From the NCBI GenBank assembly GCA_007748055.1, contig CP036279.1:4898001-4962000 (forward strand): a DNA stretch of 64,000 nt, read 5' to 3'. Every line of letters starts with the position of its first letter. Position 1 is the stretch's first letter. Below are positions 55,090 to 62,915 of this stretch, one piece after another. Source of the DNA: Kolteria novifilia. Lineage in GTDB: Bacteria > Planctomycetota > Planctomycetia > Kolteriales > Kolteriaceae. The position numbers and the translations under genes were made by a program. The notes beneath the pieces are model-generated. The model was not told the DNA's origin. It was given only the letters and a program-made list of their open reading frames with translations, and did not search any database.

Positions 55090-55605
55090 GAGTATTCCTC
55101 TGCTACCGGAATGTCCTGGACGGAGAACAGCACTCGGCAGGCGGCGAGTCTGGACACCACACCCTGTCAACAAGCTCGCGCACCGCCGTGGCACTCTGGG
55201 TCGAGCCACGACGGCTTGAAGTCGCTTCAGACCTTCGTGCCCGCGCGAAGGGGAATCCGCGAACATGACAGGCCGCTATCTTACCCACTGCCATCGCGAC
55301 CGACGACTCCACCGCGTGAAGCGGATTCGACCGTTCGATCGTCCTGAGGGACATCTCCTGTCGACATTTGACGTTTCCTGAACCAATGCGCGGTTCGCCG
55401 CCCATCTCCTGGATATCGAGATTGACTTCGCATGCCCACGACCGACGTGGGCATGGCACCCAAGAGAGATATCTAGCAAGCGAGCTGACCAATCAGGAGA
55501 CCAGTGCTTTGTCCCAACTTGAAGTATGTGTCGATGGTGCCCCAGCCATTCCGCATTGACTGACAAGTTGCCAGTGGCACCCGAAAGTCAGCTCTTAGCG
55601 GGACG
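55090..55605. other. intergenic with one dispersed repeat
   Basis: More than 500 bases between the DUF1559 gene and its downstream lipoprotein gene. No gene was recognised. A family 1 repeat is at 55560-55582. The distance is unusual because the other two pairs are separated by about 14-20 bases, so DNA may have been inserted here. Confidence 0.45.
55560..55582 (-). repeat. dispersed repeat, family 1, copy c
   Basis: CTGACAAGTTGCCAGTGGCA followed by CCC, the complement of the left two thirds of the repeat at 40045-40077 with two base changes. Confidence 0.65.
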
Positions 55606-56559
55606 TTAGAGGTTCGGGTTCTCGGTGATTTCGCCACCGTCGATCGTGCCGAACGCGGCATATTGACGCAAGTCGATGCTTTCGCTGACGAAACGAACCG
55701 TCCCGTCGCCCATCAAGAAGTGGGCCCCACCATCGTGGAAGCTACTCGCGTTGTAGTTCGACGTCCCGTTGATGACGTAGTCGGTGTCGTTCGACGAACG
55801 GTCGATGCGGATCTGCACCTGGAACTGGGAGATGGTACCCCCGATCGCCGGACCTCCGTTGCTGTGGTAGCCCATCCACAGCGATCCCGCCGGACCAGAC
55901 GTGGGGCGTTCGCTGCGTTCGGCGACCATGAAACTCGACGCCAACCCGTCGGTGAAGGCGCGGAAGCTGACCGACGAATTGCTGTAGAAGACCGTCGGGC
56001 GATCGCTGCCACCGTTGGTCGCGGTCGGGTTGCTCGGGTGATAGTGGGCGCTGAACGATCCCATGTAGTTGGACTTGCCGAAATTGTAGTTCGTTCCGGA
56101 AATCGTCGCCTTGAGCCGTTGGTTGACACCGCTGCCCGGCTCGGACGGACAGACGAACGTCGACACGACGGTGCTCGCCAGCGGCGTGTCACCGGTCGTC
56201 GTCAGTTCGGGAATCGCGTCCCAAGCCGGGGAGTTGGCGGCCGCGCTGGCATCGAACGCGCCGGCGGCATCAAGCCGATCGAAGAGGGACGTTTGATCGA
56301 TATGGGGCAAGATCAGGCTGCTCCACGCCACGTGGCTGGAGCTGATCGTCCCCGGAGGAAGCACGTTGAACGAGTCGTGGTAGTTGTGCAGCGCCAAGCC
56401 GACTTGACGCATGTTGTTCTGGCAGAAGCTGCGTCTGGCCGCTTCGCGCGCCTGCTGGACGGCGGGCAGCAAGAGCCCCACCAACACGCCAATGATCGCG
56501 ATCACGACCAACAACTCGACGAGCGTGAACGCTCGACGACGATACCGTCGAAGTTCCAT
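55606..56559 (-). CDS. DUF1559 prepilin-like protein (pair 2)
   Basis: 317-residue DUF1559 protein with the prepilin-type N-terminus [20 protein letters not shown] (about 8-27), the [20 protein letters not shown] extension of the helix, and the C-terminal motif [20 protein letters not shown]. The middle is rich in Ser, Thr and Asn as expected for an extracellular beta domain. ATG at 56559. Paired with the lipoprotein gene at 54694. It should be processed by prepilin peptidase and presented outside the cytoplasmic membrane. Confidence 0.92.
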   Translation of the reverse strand: MELRRYRRRAFTLVELLVVIAIIGVLVGLLLPAVQQAREAARRSFCQNNMRQVGLALHNYHDSFNVLPPGTISSSHVAWSSLILPHIDQTSLFDRLDAAGAFDASAAANSPAWDAIPELTTTGDTPLASTVVSTFVCPSEPGSGVNQRLKATISGTNYNFGKSNYMGSFSAHYHPSNPTATNGGSDRPTVFYSNSSVSFRAFTDGLASSFMVAERSERPTSGPAGSLWMGYHSNGGPAIGGTISQFQVQIRIDRSSNDTDYVINGTSNYNASSFHDGGAHFLMGDGTVRFVSESIDLRQYAAFGTIDGGEITENPNL

Positions 56560-56711
56560 GGAGATTCCCCTTCTTCGTGCCCCAGTGGCGTCAACCTTAC
56601 CCCAGAGTTGACTTGACGGCAGAATGCCATCATTGCGCAGAGATGCTCAATGGTGCGAGCCTACCAGGCCGCCGCAAGGCGAACCATACACACTTCGCGA
56701 TATTTTCGACT

Positions 56712-56766
56712 CGCGCCCCGCGCCCCGCGCCCCGCGCCTCGAGACTCGAGACTCGAGACTCGAGAC
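56712..56766. repeat. two adjacent heptamer tandem repeats
   Basis: GCGCCCC repeated 3.7 times (56713-56738) and directly after it TCGAGAC repeated four times (56739-56766), in the 280-base space upstream of the DUF1559 gene of pair 2. Both units are seven bases. Such tracts can vary in copy number and could alter expression of the gene nearby. Confidence 0.8.
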
Positions 56767-56839
56767 GACATGATGTCGAAAGACCCCATTCTCCAACACA
56801 AGAGACGATCTGCCCACCGAGGTCGGTCGCCGCGAGAGC

Positions 56840-57268
56840 TTACTTCGTCACCAGCTCGAAGTCCAAGTCGTTACTCCCCGGTTTGACCTCGACGTGTAGT
56901 GTCGTTTCGGAGTTATAGATCGCGGGGACGTTCTCTCGCGGCTGAATCGCATTGGATTCATCCTCCGACATCGGCGCGATCGCCGTCGAGATCCGCACCA
57001 GGTGCGAGCCGACTTTCGCCCCCGGACGCCCCGCGTACGACAGCTCGTAGCGGCCGTTCATGTCGGTCACCCCACGTGAGGGTCGTCCCTCCTCCGGCGC
57101 GAAGAAGACCGACGCCGACGGGAGCGGCCGACCGTCGAGCGTCACCACGCCGGTGACCTTCCCCAAGGTCGGCCCATCGCCCGAACCCATGCACGCCGAC
57201 AGTATTGTCAGCGACAAGATCCCCACCAGGTGGTGACGAATCACCGCGCCCATTCGTCGCATCGGCAT
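56840..57268 (-). CDS. transthyretin-like lipoprotein (pair 3)
   Basis: 142-residue lipoprotein: signal with lipobox LTILSAC, then a beta domain with GVVTLDGRPLPSASVFFAPE, GRPSRGVTDMNGRYELSYAG and a LHVEVKPGSNDLDFELV ending. ATG at 57268 is supported by GGAAGG seven bases before; a TTG at 57286 is also possible. It begins about 20 bases after the DUF1559 stop and is surely co-transcribed with it. It closely resembles the lipoprotein of pair 2. Confidence 0.87.
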   Translation of the reverse strand: MPMRRMGAVIRHHLVGILSLTILSACMGSGDGPTLGKVTGVVTLDGRPLPSASVFFAPEEGRPSRGVTDMNGRYELSYAGRPGAKVGSHLVRISTAIAPMSEDESNAIQPRENVPAIYNSETTLHVEVKPGSNDLDFELVTK

Positions 57269-57288
57269 TGGAAGACCTTCCGCCAACC

Positions 57289-58215
57289 TCAGTAGCCCTC
57301 GACCACTTGACCATCGTTGCGGGAAATCAACCGCTCAAAGGTGCTGCTGACCGGATCGGTGTCGCTATTGTCGGGGGTGTCGTGATCGATGTTCTCCGAG
57401 AGGAAGACGACCGAACCATCGCAAAAGAGGACATGAGTCCCCGCGTCGTGGTTGCTCGAATGGCTCTCACGGCGATCGTTGTCGCTGGTCTCGGCGTCGT
57501 TGATCTGCGATCGGCCACTCACCATTAGACCGTCCATGCAGTCGTTGTCGCCCGAGCGACGACATCCGGGCCAGACGCCCGCCCGCATGTTGGCGTTCCG
57601 CAGTTTGTAGGCCCGCTCCCCCACCGCGATCGTCTTGCTCGTCCCGTCGGAAATGTCCTGTAGGCGAATCGAACTCTCGATGCTAAAGACGCCGGTCCAG
57701 TTGTTGTCGGTGTAGCGTGTCTTGTGGTGGTCGTGGGATCCGACGTAGTTGGAGGTTCCCAACCGCGTCCCGGTCCCGAAGTGGGTCAGGTCGTTCGTCG
57801 CCGGCCCATTGTCGGTCGGGCAACGAAACTCCGGGAGACGAGTCTGCAAGAGCGGATCGGTGAGCATGTCCCCCAAGCGGGCGTTGCCGACGTTGAGCCG
57901 ATCGTAGAGCCCCTGCTGATCCATATGCGGCAACAAGAGCGAATGCCAACCCCATCCCGCTTGGAGATTGTCGTTGGCCAGGATGTCGACGACGTTGCGC
58001 GCCGCGCCGAAGGGAAGAACATTGTGGGCGTTGTAATAGTTCGCCAGCGCCACCCCGATCTGCTTCAGGTTGTTCGTGCACTGCGAACGCCGAGCGGCTT
58101 CGCGCGCTTGTTGAATGGCCGGCAACAGCAAGGCCACCAAGACGCCAATGATCGCGATGACCACCAGTAGCTCCACGAGCGTGAAGGCTCGTCGACGAAG
58201 CGAGTAGAGATTCAC
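57289..58215 (-). CDS. DUF1559 prepilin-like protein (pair 3)
   Basis: 308-residue DUF1559 protein. Prepilin-type signal [20 protein letters not shown] (about 7-26) and the [20 protein letters not shown] continuation are followed by a central domain with GTSNYVGSHDHH and the C-terminal GTHVLFCDGSVVFLSENIDH. GTG at 58215 follows a G-rich site. It is the third such gene in the window and the second in this 3-kb stretch, suggesting local duplication of the DUF1559/lipoprotein pair. Confidence 0.92.
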   Translation of the reverse strand: MNLYSLRRRAFTLVELLVVIAIIGVLVALLLPAIQQAREAARRSQCTNNLKQIGVALANYYNAHNVLPFGAARNVVDILANDNLQAGWGWHSLLLPHMDQQGLYDRLNVGNARLGDMLTDPLLQTRLPEFRCPTDNGPATNDLTHFGTGTRLGTSNYVGSHDHHKTRYTDNNWTGVFSIESSIRLQDISDGTSKTIAVGERAYKLRNANMRAGVWPGCRRSGDNDCMDGLMVSGRSQINDAETSDNDRRESHSSNHDAGTHVLFCDGSVVFLSENIDHDTPDNSDTDPVSSTFERLISRNDGQVVEGY

Positions 58216-58454
58216 CGGTCCCCCCCTTTACGGTGCGAGTCGAATTGTCGGTCAATGTCGGGAACGCCCCCGTTTCCCGATGTCAGCCAGCCACCGTTCC
58301 CATGGTGCGATGGCGAATGACCATCATCCGACAGACTTGAATTGGTGCGGCGAGCATACCAGAGCCAATTCGCCCACGCCAGCATTCCGTGAGCGATTTG
58401 TCGCATCGCGAACAGGATCGAGGTTGCGGATACCGACCCACCTTGGTCGGCCTG

Positions 58455-61400
58455 TCAGCGACAACGCCCCATGTGGATGTCCACCGAATGCAACGGTCGA
58501 TGGAACTGCGGATGCTGTCGGTCCCCAGTGATCTTCTTGACCCCATCCTTCACCCGGAGCCACAACTCGTCGATGGTCAGGACGCCGTCCTTGTTGACAT
58601 CAGGCTGGCAGAGCTGAAGCGACTCGACGAACGAGGCGGTCAACGCCCCATGCCGAATGGAGTTGAGTTCCATGCTCTGCTCCTTGGGCAGACAGGAGGC
58701 GATTACCAGAAATGGGCTCCCCTGCCAGATCGACGCGCCGGCCGAATGCGCCCCACGCACCCCCATTCCAGGTTGCCCCGACCGCTTGAGGACGCCCGCG
58801 GCGTGGCAGGTGTCGAGCACCAACAACGTGGTGGCTCGAATACCATTCATCCACATCGTCAACTCGGCATGCGAGAGACCACTTCGCAACATGTTGTCCG
58901 GCTTGAAGTCGTGAGGCGCGAAGTACCAGTTGTCCGACTGATCGAAACAGCCGTGGCCGGCCAACAAGAGAATGATGGTGACGTCCGATTCCGCTTGGGA
59001 GCACTCCTTCTGGATCTTGTCCATGTGGTCCTTGATCTGGTCGCCGGTCGCGTCATCATCGGTCAGGGTGAAGGTCGTCACCTCGTCGTAGACCCCGCGA
59101 GCGTTGGCGGTCAGCAGCTCGCTGAACTTCTCCGCGTCCCGGTTGGCGAACTGGAGGTCGTTCACCCCGTCGTCCTCGTACTGCGACACCCCGACCGCCA
59201 GAATGTAGAGCTTCTTGCCGCTCTTCCGCTCGGGTGTGACCGGGGCCGGTTGGTCGATTTCCACGGTGTCGACCGAGCTCCAGGAACGGCCATTGAAGGC
59301 CCGCGCCGAGATCAGGTTGACCCCTTCGTCGAGTTCCACGCGCTGGGTCGCGACGGTGACGCCACGCTTGCCCTTGCGCGCGACGCCACGCGTCGAGAAG
59401 CCGCGTCCCGGTGGCTTTCCATTGACGCGCACCTCGAGCTTCCGCATGGGCAGTCCGCTTCGAGTATTGATCTCGATCTCGACGAGCGCTTCGTTGGCTA
59501 CCACCACTTCGCCATCCTTGGGAGACAGAATCCGCACCTCGGGTGGCTCGACGTTCTCGAACGTTTCGAACTTGGTCAGGTCGGAGTCGAGCGCGACCGA
59601 CGGCCGCGGCTTTCGTTGCTCGGCGTCCTTCTGCTTAATCCGCGCGATCGCCGCCGGGAGATTCTTCACCGCCAGGATTTCATCGATGACATCCGGGCGA
59701 TAGAGAAGGTTGCGAAATTGATCGACGGTGTGGAACGTCGCGCGTTCCCAGCGTTTTCCGTTCACGTGCCAACCGATCTGATCCTCTCCCCCTGGCGAGG
59801 TGTCGTAGTGACCCGACTTCGCCCAAACGATCCAGTCCCCGGAATGAAAAAGCCCGATCGTCAGCAGCGGCTCGTCATAGTCGGGAGCGGGTTGGAGCGT
59901 GAACCGCCGGTTCATCCGCCTCCAGGCCCCGGCTTGACCGCCCACCGGCGCCGGCTGATCGGAATCCCTCCGCGCAAGCTGGATGTCGACGGCCTGACCG
60001 GCGGTGTAGTTCCCATCGACGAGAGCGTCGATCCGTTCGTAGAAGGGATGACCGTCGAACGTGACGATGACGTCGTCCTCGCGAAACCCGAGCCGTTCCG
60101 CTTCCGACCCGGGGGGAACGATCGTGACCTTGCTCCCATTCGTGTCGAAGTCGACATCTCCCAACCCGCGGCGAAGCCCCGACAGCGTCCAAAGTCGGAT
60201 CGAACCATCGAGCGACGAGGTCGCCAGCATGGTCTGATCGGGAGAGAGAGCGATCTTCGTGATCTCGGCCTCGTGGCCCAGACAGCGACGAATGATCCGC
60301 CACGGACCGCCGTCGTCGCTCGGTTCGAGTTCGTAGAGCCTTCCGCTCGAGGTCCCGACGGCGATACTTCCGCGCGGGGTCTCTACCCGGGGGGGAAGCG
60401 GAAGAAACGTCGAGACGTCGCCGGTTCGAATGCCATCGACGATCAAGCTCTCGGACGTGCTCCCCGGAGCCCGCCAATACAAGGAGAGAGGCGTGGCCGG
60501 CGTTGGACGCGAGACCGAGAACTGATTCTCCCCAGCGAATGCCGGAGGGGCGATCGGGTCGCGGAGCTGACTAATCCGCCGGAGCCGGAGATCGAAGGCC
60601 TTGTCAAGCGGCCCCTGATGGTTGAAATCGAACTCGTCCTGCGGATAGGGAGTCGTCCCATAGAGCAGGGCGCCCTGGTCGCGACTCCAATCGACCGAGT
60701 AGAGTTCAAGCGTCTGCGGCGACGTCGAAAAGATCGTTCGTCCCGTCCGCGCATCCCAGACGTGGATCTGGCTGAGCGCGTCGGCACTCGCCACCAAGTG
60801 CCGTCGCGCGTTGTAGGCGACCGCGACCGGGTAGAAACGGTGCTCGTGACTCGCCACGAGTTGCATGGTCTGGCTGTCCCAAAGCTGCACGAGGTAGTCG
60901 TCGACCCCCGCGGGGGTCGCGATGCTCCCCGCCATCACGATGAACCGAGGATCGGAGATCTCCGGTTTGACGGTCCACGCGAAGTTGCCCTGATAGCGCT
61001 GGAGCGCCGTCTCGAGGCACTCGCCGGTGCGGCGCAACTCCTGGGGCGCCCCGATGGGCCGTCCGGTACTCATCTGGTAAACGCCCGCCAAGAACTTCGG
61101 CTCCCCGTTCTCCGGCGGCAGGTTGGCTTGAACGAAGAACAGCTCCTCGTCGATCGCCGACTCGAGATCCCAGCCCTGCCCTGGGTAGGTCGGAATTTCG
61201 GTGTAGTGGAGCCGAGCGACGATCGACGCGTCGCCCTTGGTTTCATCCCAAGCGTAGAAAATGTACTCGCCGTTACAGGAGTTGGTCGTGAGGTAGCGGC
61301 CGTTGTTGCTCAGGAAAATGCCGGTCGTGCAGCCGAGATTGCCGGGAAGCAATTTGTGGAGTCTGCCGCCATCGCGGAGATCGAAGACCCTGGTCGACCC

Positions 61401-61724
61401 GTACTCGGAGTTGTCCGACACCCCCGTGATCAGGAAGCGCCCCGTCGGCGAGAACACGACCGCGTTGACCTTCCCGATGACATAGCCCGCCGGCTCCTGG
61501 TATCCGCGAATGGTGTGAAGCAGTCGACCCGAGGCGACGTCGTAGATCCGCACGAGCTTCCCCCCGGCGACGGCCAACTGCCTGGCGTCGGGACTGAAGG
61601 CGATCGATTGGATACTCGCTCCCGTGAATCCCTTGGCATCGACGAGGAGCTGCGGATCGACGGAAGCGGGGATGTCCAACGGCTCGGCGCCCCATAAGAC
61701 GGCGAGAAGAACGGCGGCGATCAT
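58455..61724 (-). CDS. exported WD40-PDZ-caspase protein
   Basis: 1089 residues. After a short signal-like N-terminus (about 1-13) comes a WD40-type region with repeats near 35-115, 290-330 and 480-515 (IALSPDQTMLATSSLDGSIR), then a PDZ-like domain (about 520-590, VPPGSEAERLGFREDDVIVT), a beta domain (about 727-826), and a caspase-fold peptidase domain (about 836-1040). The catalytic dyad is visible: H924 in LLAGHGCFD and C973 in VLDTCHAAG. An EF-hand-like loop follows (1042-1053, DVNKDGVLTIDE). It is divergent from the thioredoxin-like gene across about 320 bases. Planctomycetes have many such metacaspase-like proteins of unknown role; the EF-hand suggests calcium control. No partner protein is encoded beside it. 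Confidence 0.85.
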   Translation of the reverse strand: MIAAVLLAVLWGAEPLDIPASVDPQLLVDAKGFTGASIQSIAFSPDARQLAVAGGKLVRIYDVASGRLLHTIRGYQEPAGYVIGKVNAVVFSPTGRFLITGVSDNSEYGSTRVFDLRDGGRLHKLLPGNLGCTTGIFLSNNGRYLTTNSCNGEYIFYAWDETKGDASIVARLHYTEIPTYPGQGWDLESAIDEELFFVQANLPPENGEPKFLAGVYQMSTGRPIGAPQELRRTGECLETALQRYQGNFAWTVKPEISDPRFIVMAGSIATPAGVDDYLVQLWDSQTMQLVASHEHRFYPVAVAYNARRHLVASADALSQIHVWDARTGRTIFSTSPQTLELYSVDWSRDQGALLYGTTPYPQDEFDFNHQGPLDKAFDLRLRRISQLRDPIAPPAFAGENQFSVSRPTPATPLSLYWRAPGSTSESLIVDGIRTGDVSTFLPLPPRVETPRGSIAVGTSSGRLYELEPSDDGGPWRIIRRCLGHEAEITKIALSPDQTMLATSSLDGSIRLWTLSGLRRGLGDVDFDTNGSKVTIVPPGSEAERLGFREDDVIVTFDGHPFYERIDALVDGNYTAGQAVDIQLARRDSDQPAPVGGQAGAWRRMNRRFTLQPAPDYDEPLLTIGLFHSGDWIVWAKSGHYDTSPGGEDQIGWHVNGKRWERATFHTVDQFRNLLYRPDVIDEILAVKNLPAAIARIKQKDAEQRKPRPSVALDSDLTKFETFENVEPPEVRILSPKDGEVVVANEALVEIEINTRSGLPMRKLEVRVNGKPPGRGFSTRGVARKGKRGVTVATQRVELDEGVNLISARAFNGRSWSSVDTVEIDQPAPVTPERKSGKKLYILAVGVSQYEDDGVNDLQFANRDAEKFSELLTANARGVYDEVTTFTLTDDDATGDQIKDHMDKIQKECSQAESDVTIILLLAGHGCFDQSDNWYFAPHDFKPDNMLRSGLSHAELTMWMNGIRATTLLVLDTCHAAGVLKRSGQPGMGVRGAHSAGASIWQGSPFLVIASCLPKEQSMELNSIRHGALTASFVESLQLCQPDVNKDGVLTIDELWLRVKDGVKKITGDRQHPQFHRPLHSVDIHMGRCR

Positions 61725-62042
61725 TCCTGTTCCCTAGACGGGGCCTGTCATCACGTCGAGGCGACAGGCCGTATGCCCTGCCCCACGGCCACACCGAGGC
61801 GACATTCCCCATCTTGACGGAAACAAGCGCGACAAGAAAGGGCGTTTTGCCCTCGCCGTCGCGTCGCCCCAGATCGCGTCTGACGGCGTGCCGACCGATC
61901 CCCTCGCGGCGACATCGCCTCCTTTGGGCAATTGCTTCAAGCCACAATATACGCCTAGACGAATACAAATATATCCGCTAGAGCGGATGAAGTGGCGGCG
62001 CGTGTCGCCTGTCGATCAACCATGCTCAGGAAGGCACTCGTG
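61725..62042. other. divergent intergenic region
   Basis: About 318 bases between the caspase-fold gene and the thioredoxin-like gene. The region contains an A+T-rich patch (about 61925-61980) that probably holds promoters. No RNA gene or repeat was recognised. Confidence 0.4.
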
Positions 62043-62873
62043 ATGAAGCCTCATCCAACCCTCCGAACGCTGTGTTGCCTCTCGGTCACCCTCGTCGGTT
62101 CTCTCGCGACCGGCGCCCTCGCCCAAACCAGCCAGCCCGTGACTGCGACCACCGCCGCGGCGCTGATGCGAGCCTCCGCCCGCGAGAACGCGTACACCTA
62201 CCTCTTTTTCTGGTCGCGCGACGACCAACAAACCCAAACCATGCGTCAGGTCTTCCACAAGGCGGTGCGCCAGCTCGGCGATTCGGTCCACGCCATCGAC
62301 GTCAACATCGCCGACGCCCGCGAAGAGGAGATCGTCGATCACTTCGGCGTCAGTCGGGCCCCGATGCCCCTAGCCCTCGCGGTCGCTCCCAACGGCGCCG
62401 TCACCGGGGCTTTCCCCGTTCGCTTCACCACCGAACAACTCGCCCAAGCCAAAGTCAGCCCCGCGACCCAGGCCTGCATGAACGCTCTCCAGCACCGCAA
62501 ATTGGTGCTGCTGGCGATCCAGAACGCCTCGACCACCGACCGCCAGGCCGCCTACCACGGCGCTTCCGAGTTCCAGCGCGATATCCGTTTCGCCACCAGC
62601 ACCGAACTCGTCACCATCGATCCGGACGATCCCGCGGAAGCCGGCTTTCTTCGCCGACTGAAGGTCGCTCCCCAGACCCGCGACGCGGTCACGATCGTGC
62701 TTGCCCCGCCGGGAACCCCGATCGCGACCTTCACCGGAGCGGTCTCCCGCGAGCAAATCGTCGAGAAGGTGACCGCCGCTCGGAACAGTTGCTGCCCCGG
62801 AGGCAAATGTGGTCCCGGCGGCTGCTGCCCCGGCGGCAAGTGCGGTCCCGAAGGCTGCCAGCCGGCCAAGTGA
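62043..62873 (+). CDS. exported thioredoxin-like protein with Cys-rich tail
   Basis: 276-residue exported protein. The signal peptide (about 1-28) ends GALAQ. A thioredoxin-like domain begins AYTYLFFWSRDDQQTQTMRQ, but the usual CxxC pair is replaced (SRDDQQ), so it is unlikely to be a disulfide reductase. A second unit follows (KLVLLAIQNAST onward). The last 25 residues are two near-repeats of the form CCPGGKCGPGG, CCPGGKCGPEG, eight cysteines in all, a likely metal-binding tail. ATG at 62043 has AGGAAGG nine bases upstream; upstream in-frame ATGs do not. The permease gene starts 42 bases downstream on the same strand, suggesting an operon. Confidence 0.75.
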   Translation: MKPHPTLRTLCCLSVTLVGSLATGALAQTSQPVTATTAAALMRASARENAYTYLFFWSRDDQQTQTMRQVFHKAVRQLGDSVHAIDVNIADAREEEIVDHFGVSRAPMPLALAVAPNGAVTGAFPVRFTTEQLAQAKVSPATQACMNALQHRKLVLLAIQNASTTDRQAAYHGASEFQRDIRFATSTELVTIDPDDPAEAGFLRRLKVAPQTRDAVTIVLAPPGTPIATFTGAVSREQIVEKVTAARNSCCPGGKCGPGGCCPGGKCGPEGCQPAK

Positions 62874-62915
62874 CGCGGCGATCGGTCCAACGTTGTCTCG
62901 TATCCGGAGTTCCCC

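Noticed and set aside
58389-61697. An 1102-codon frame on the plus strand
   Set aside because: It is the complement of the caspase-fold gene, rich in Arg, Asp and Val with no domain; the minus-strand frame has clear domains and a start.
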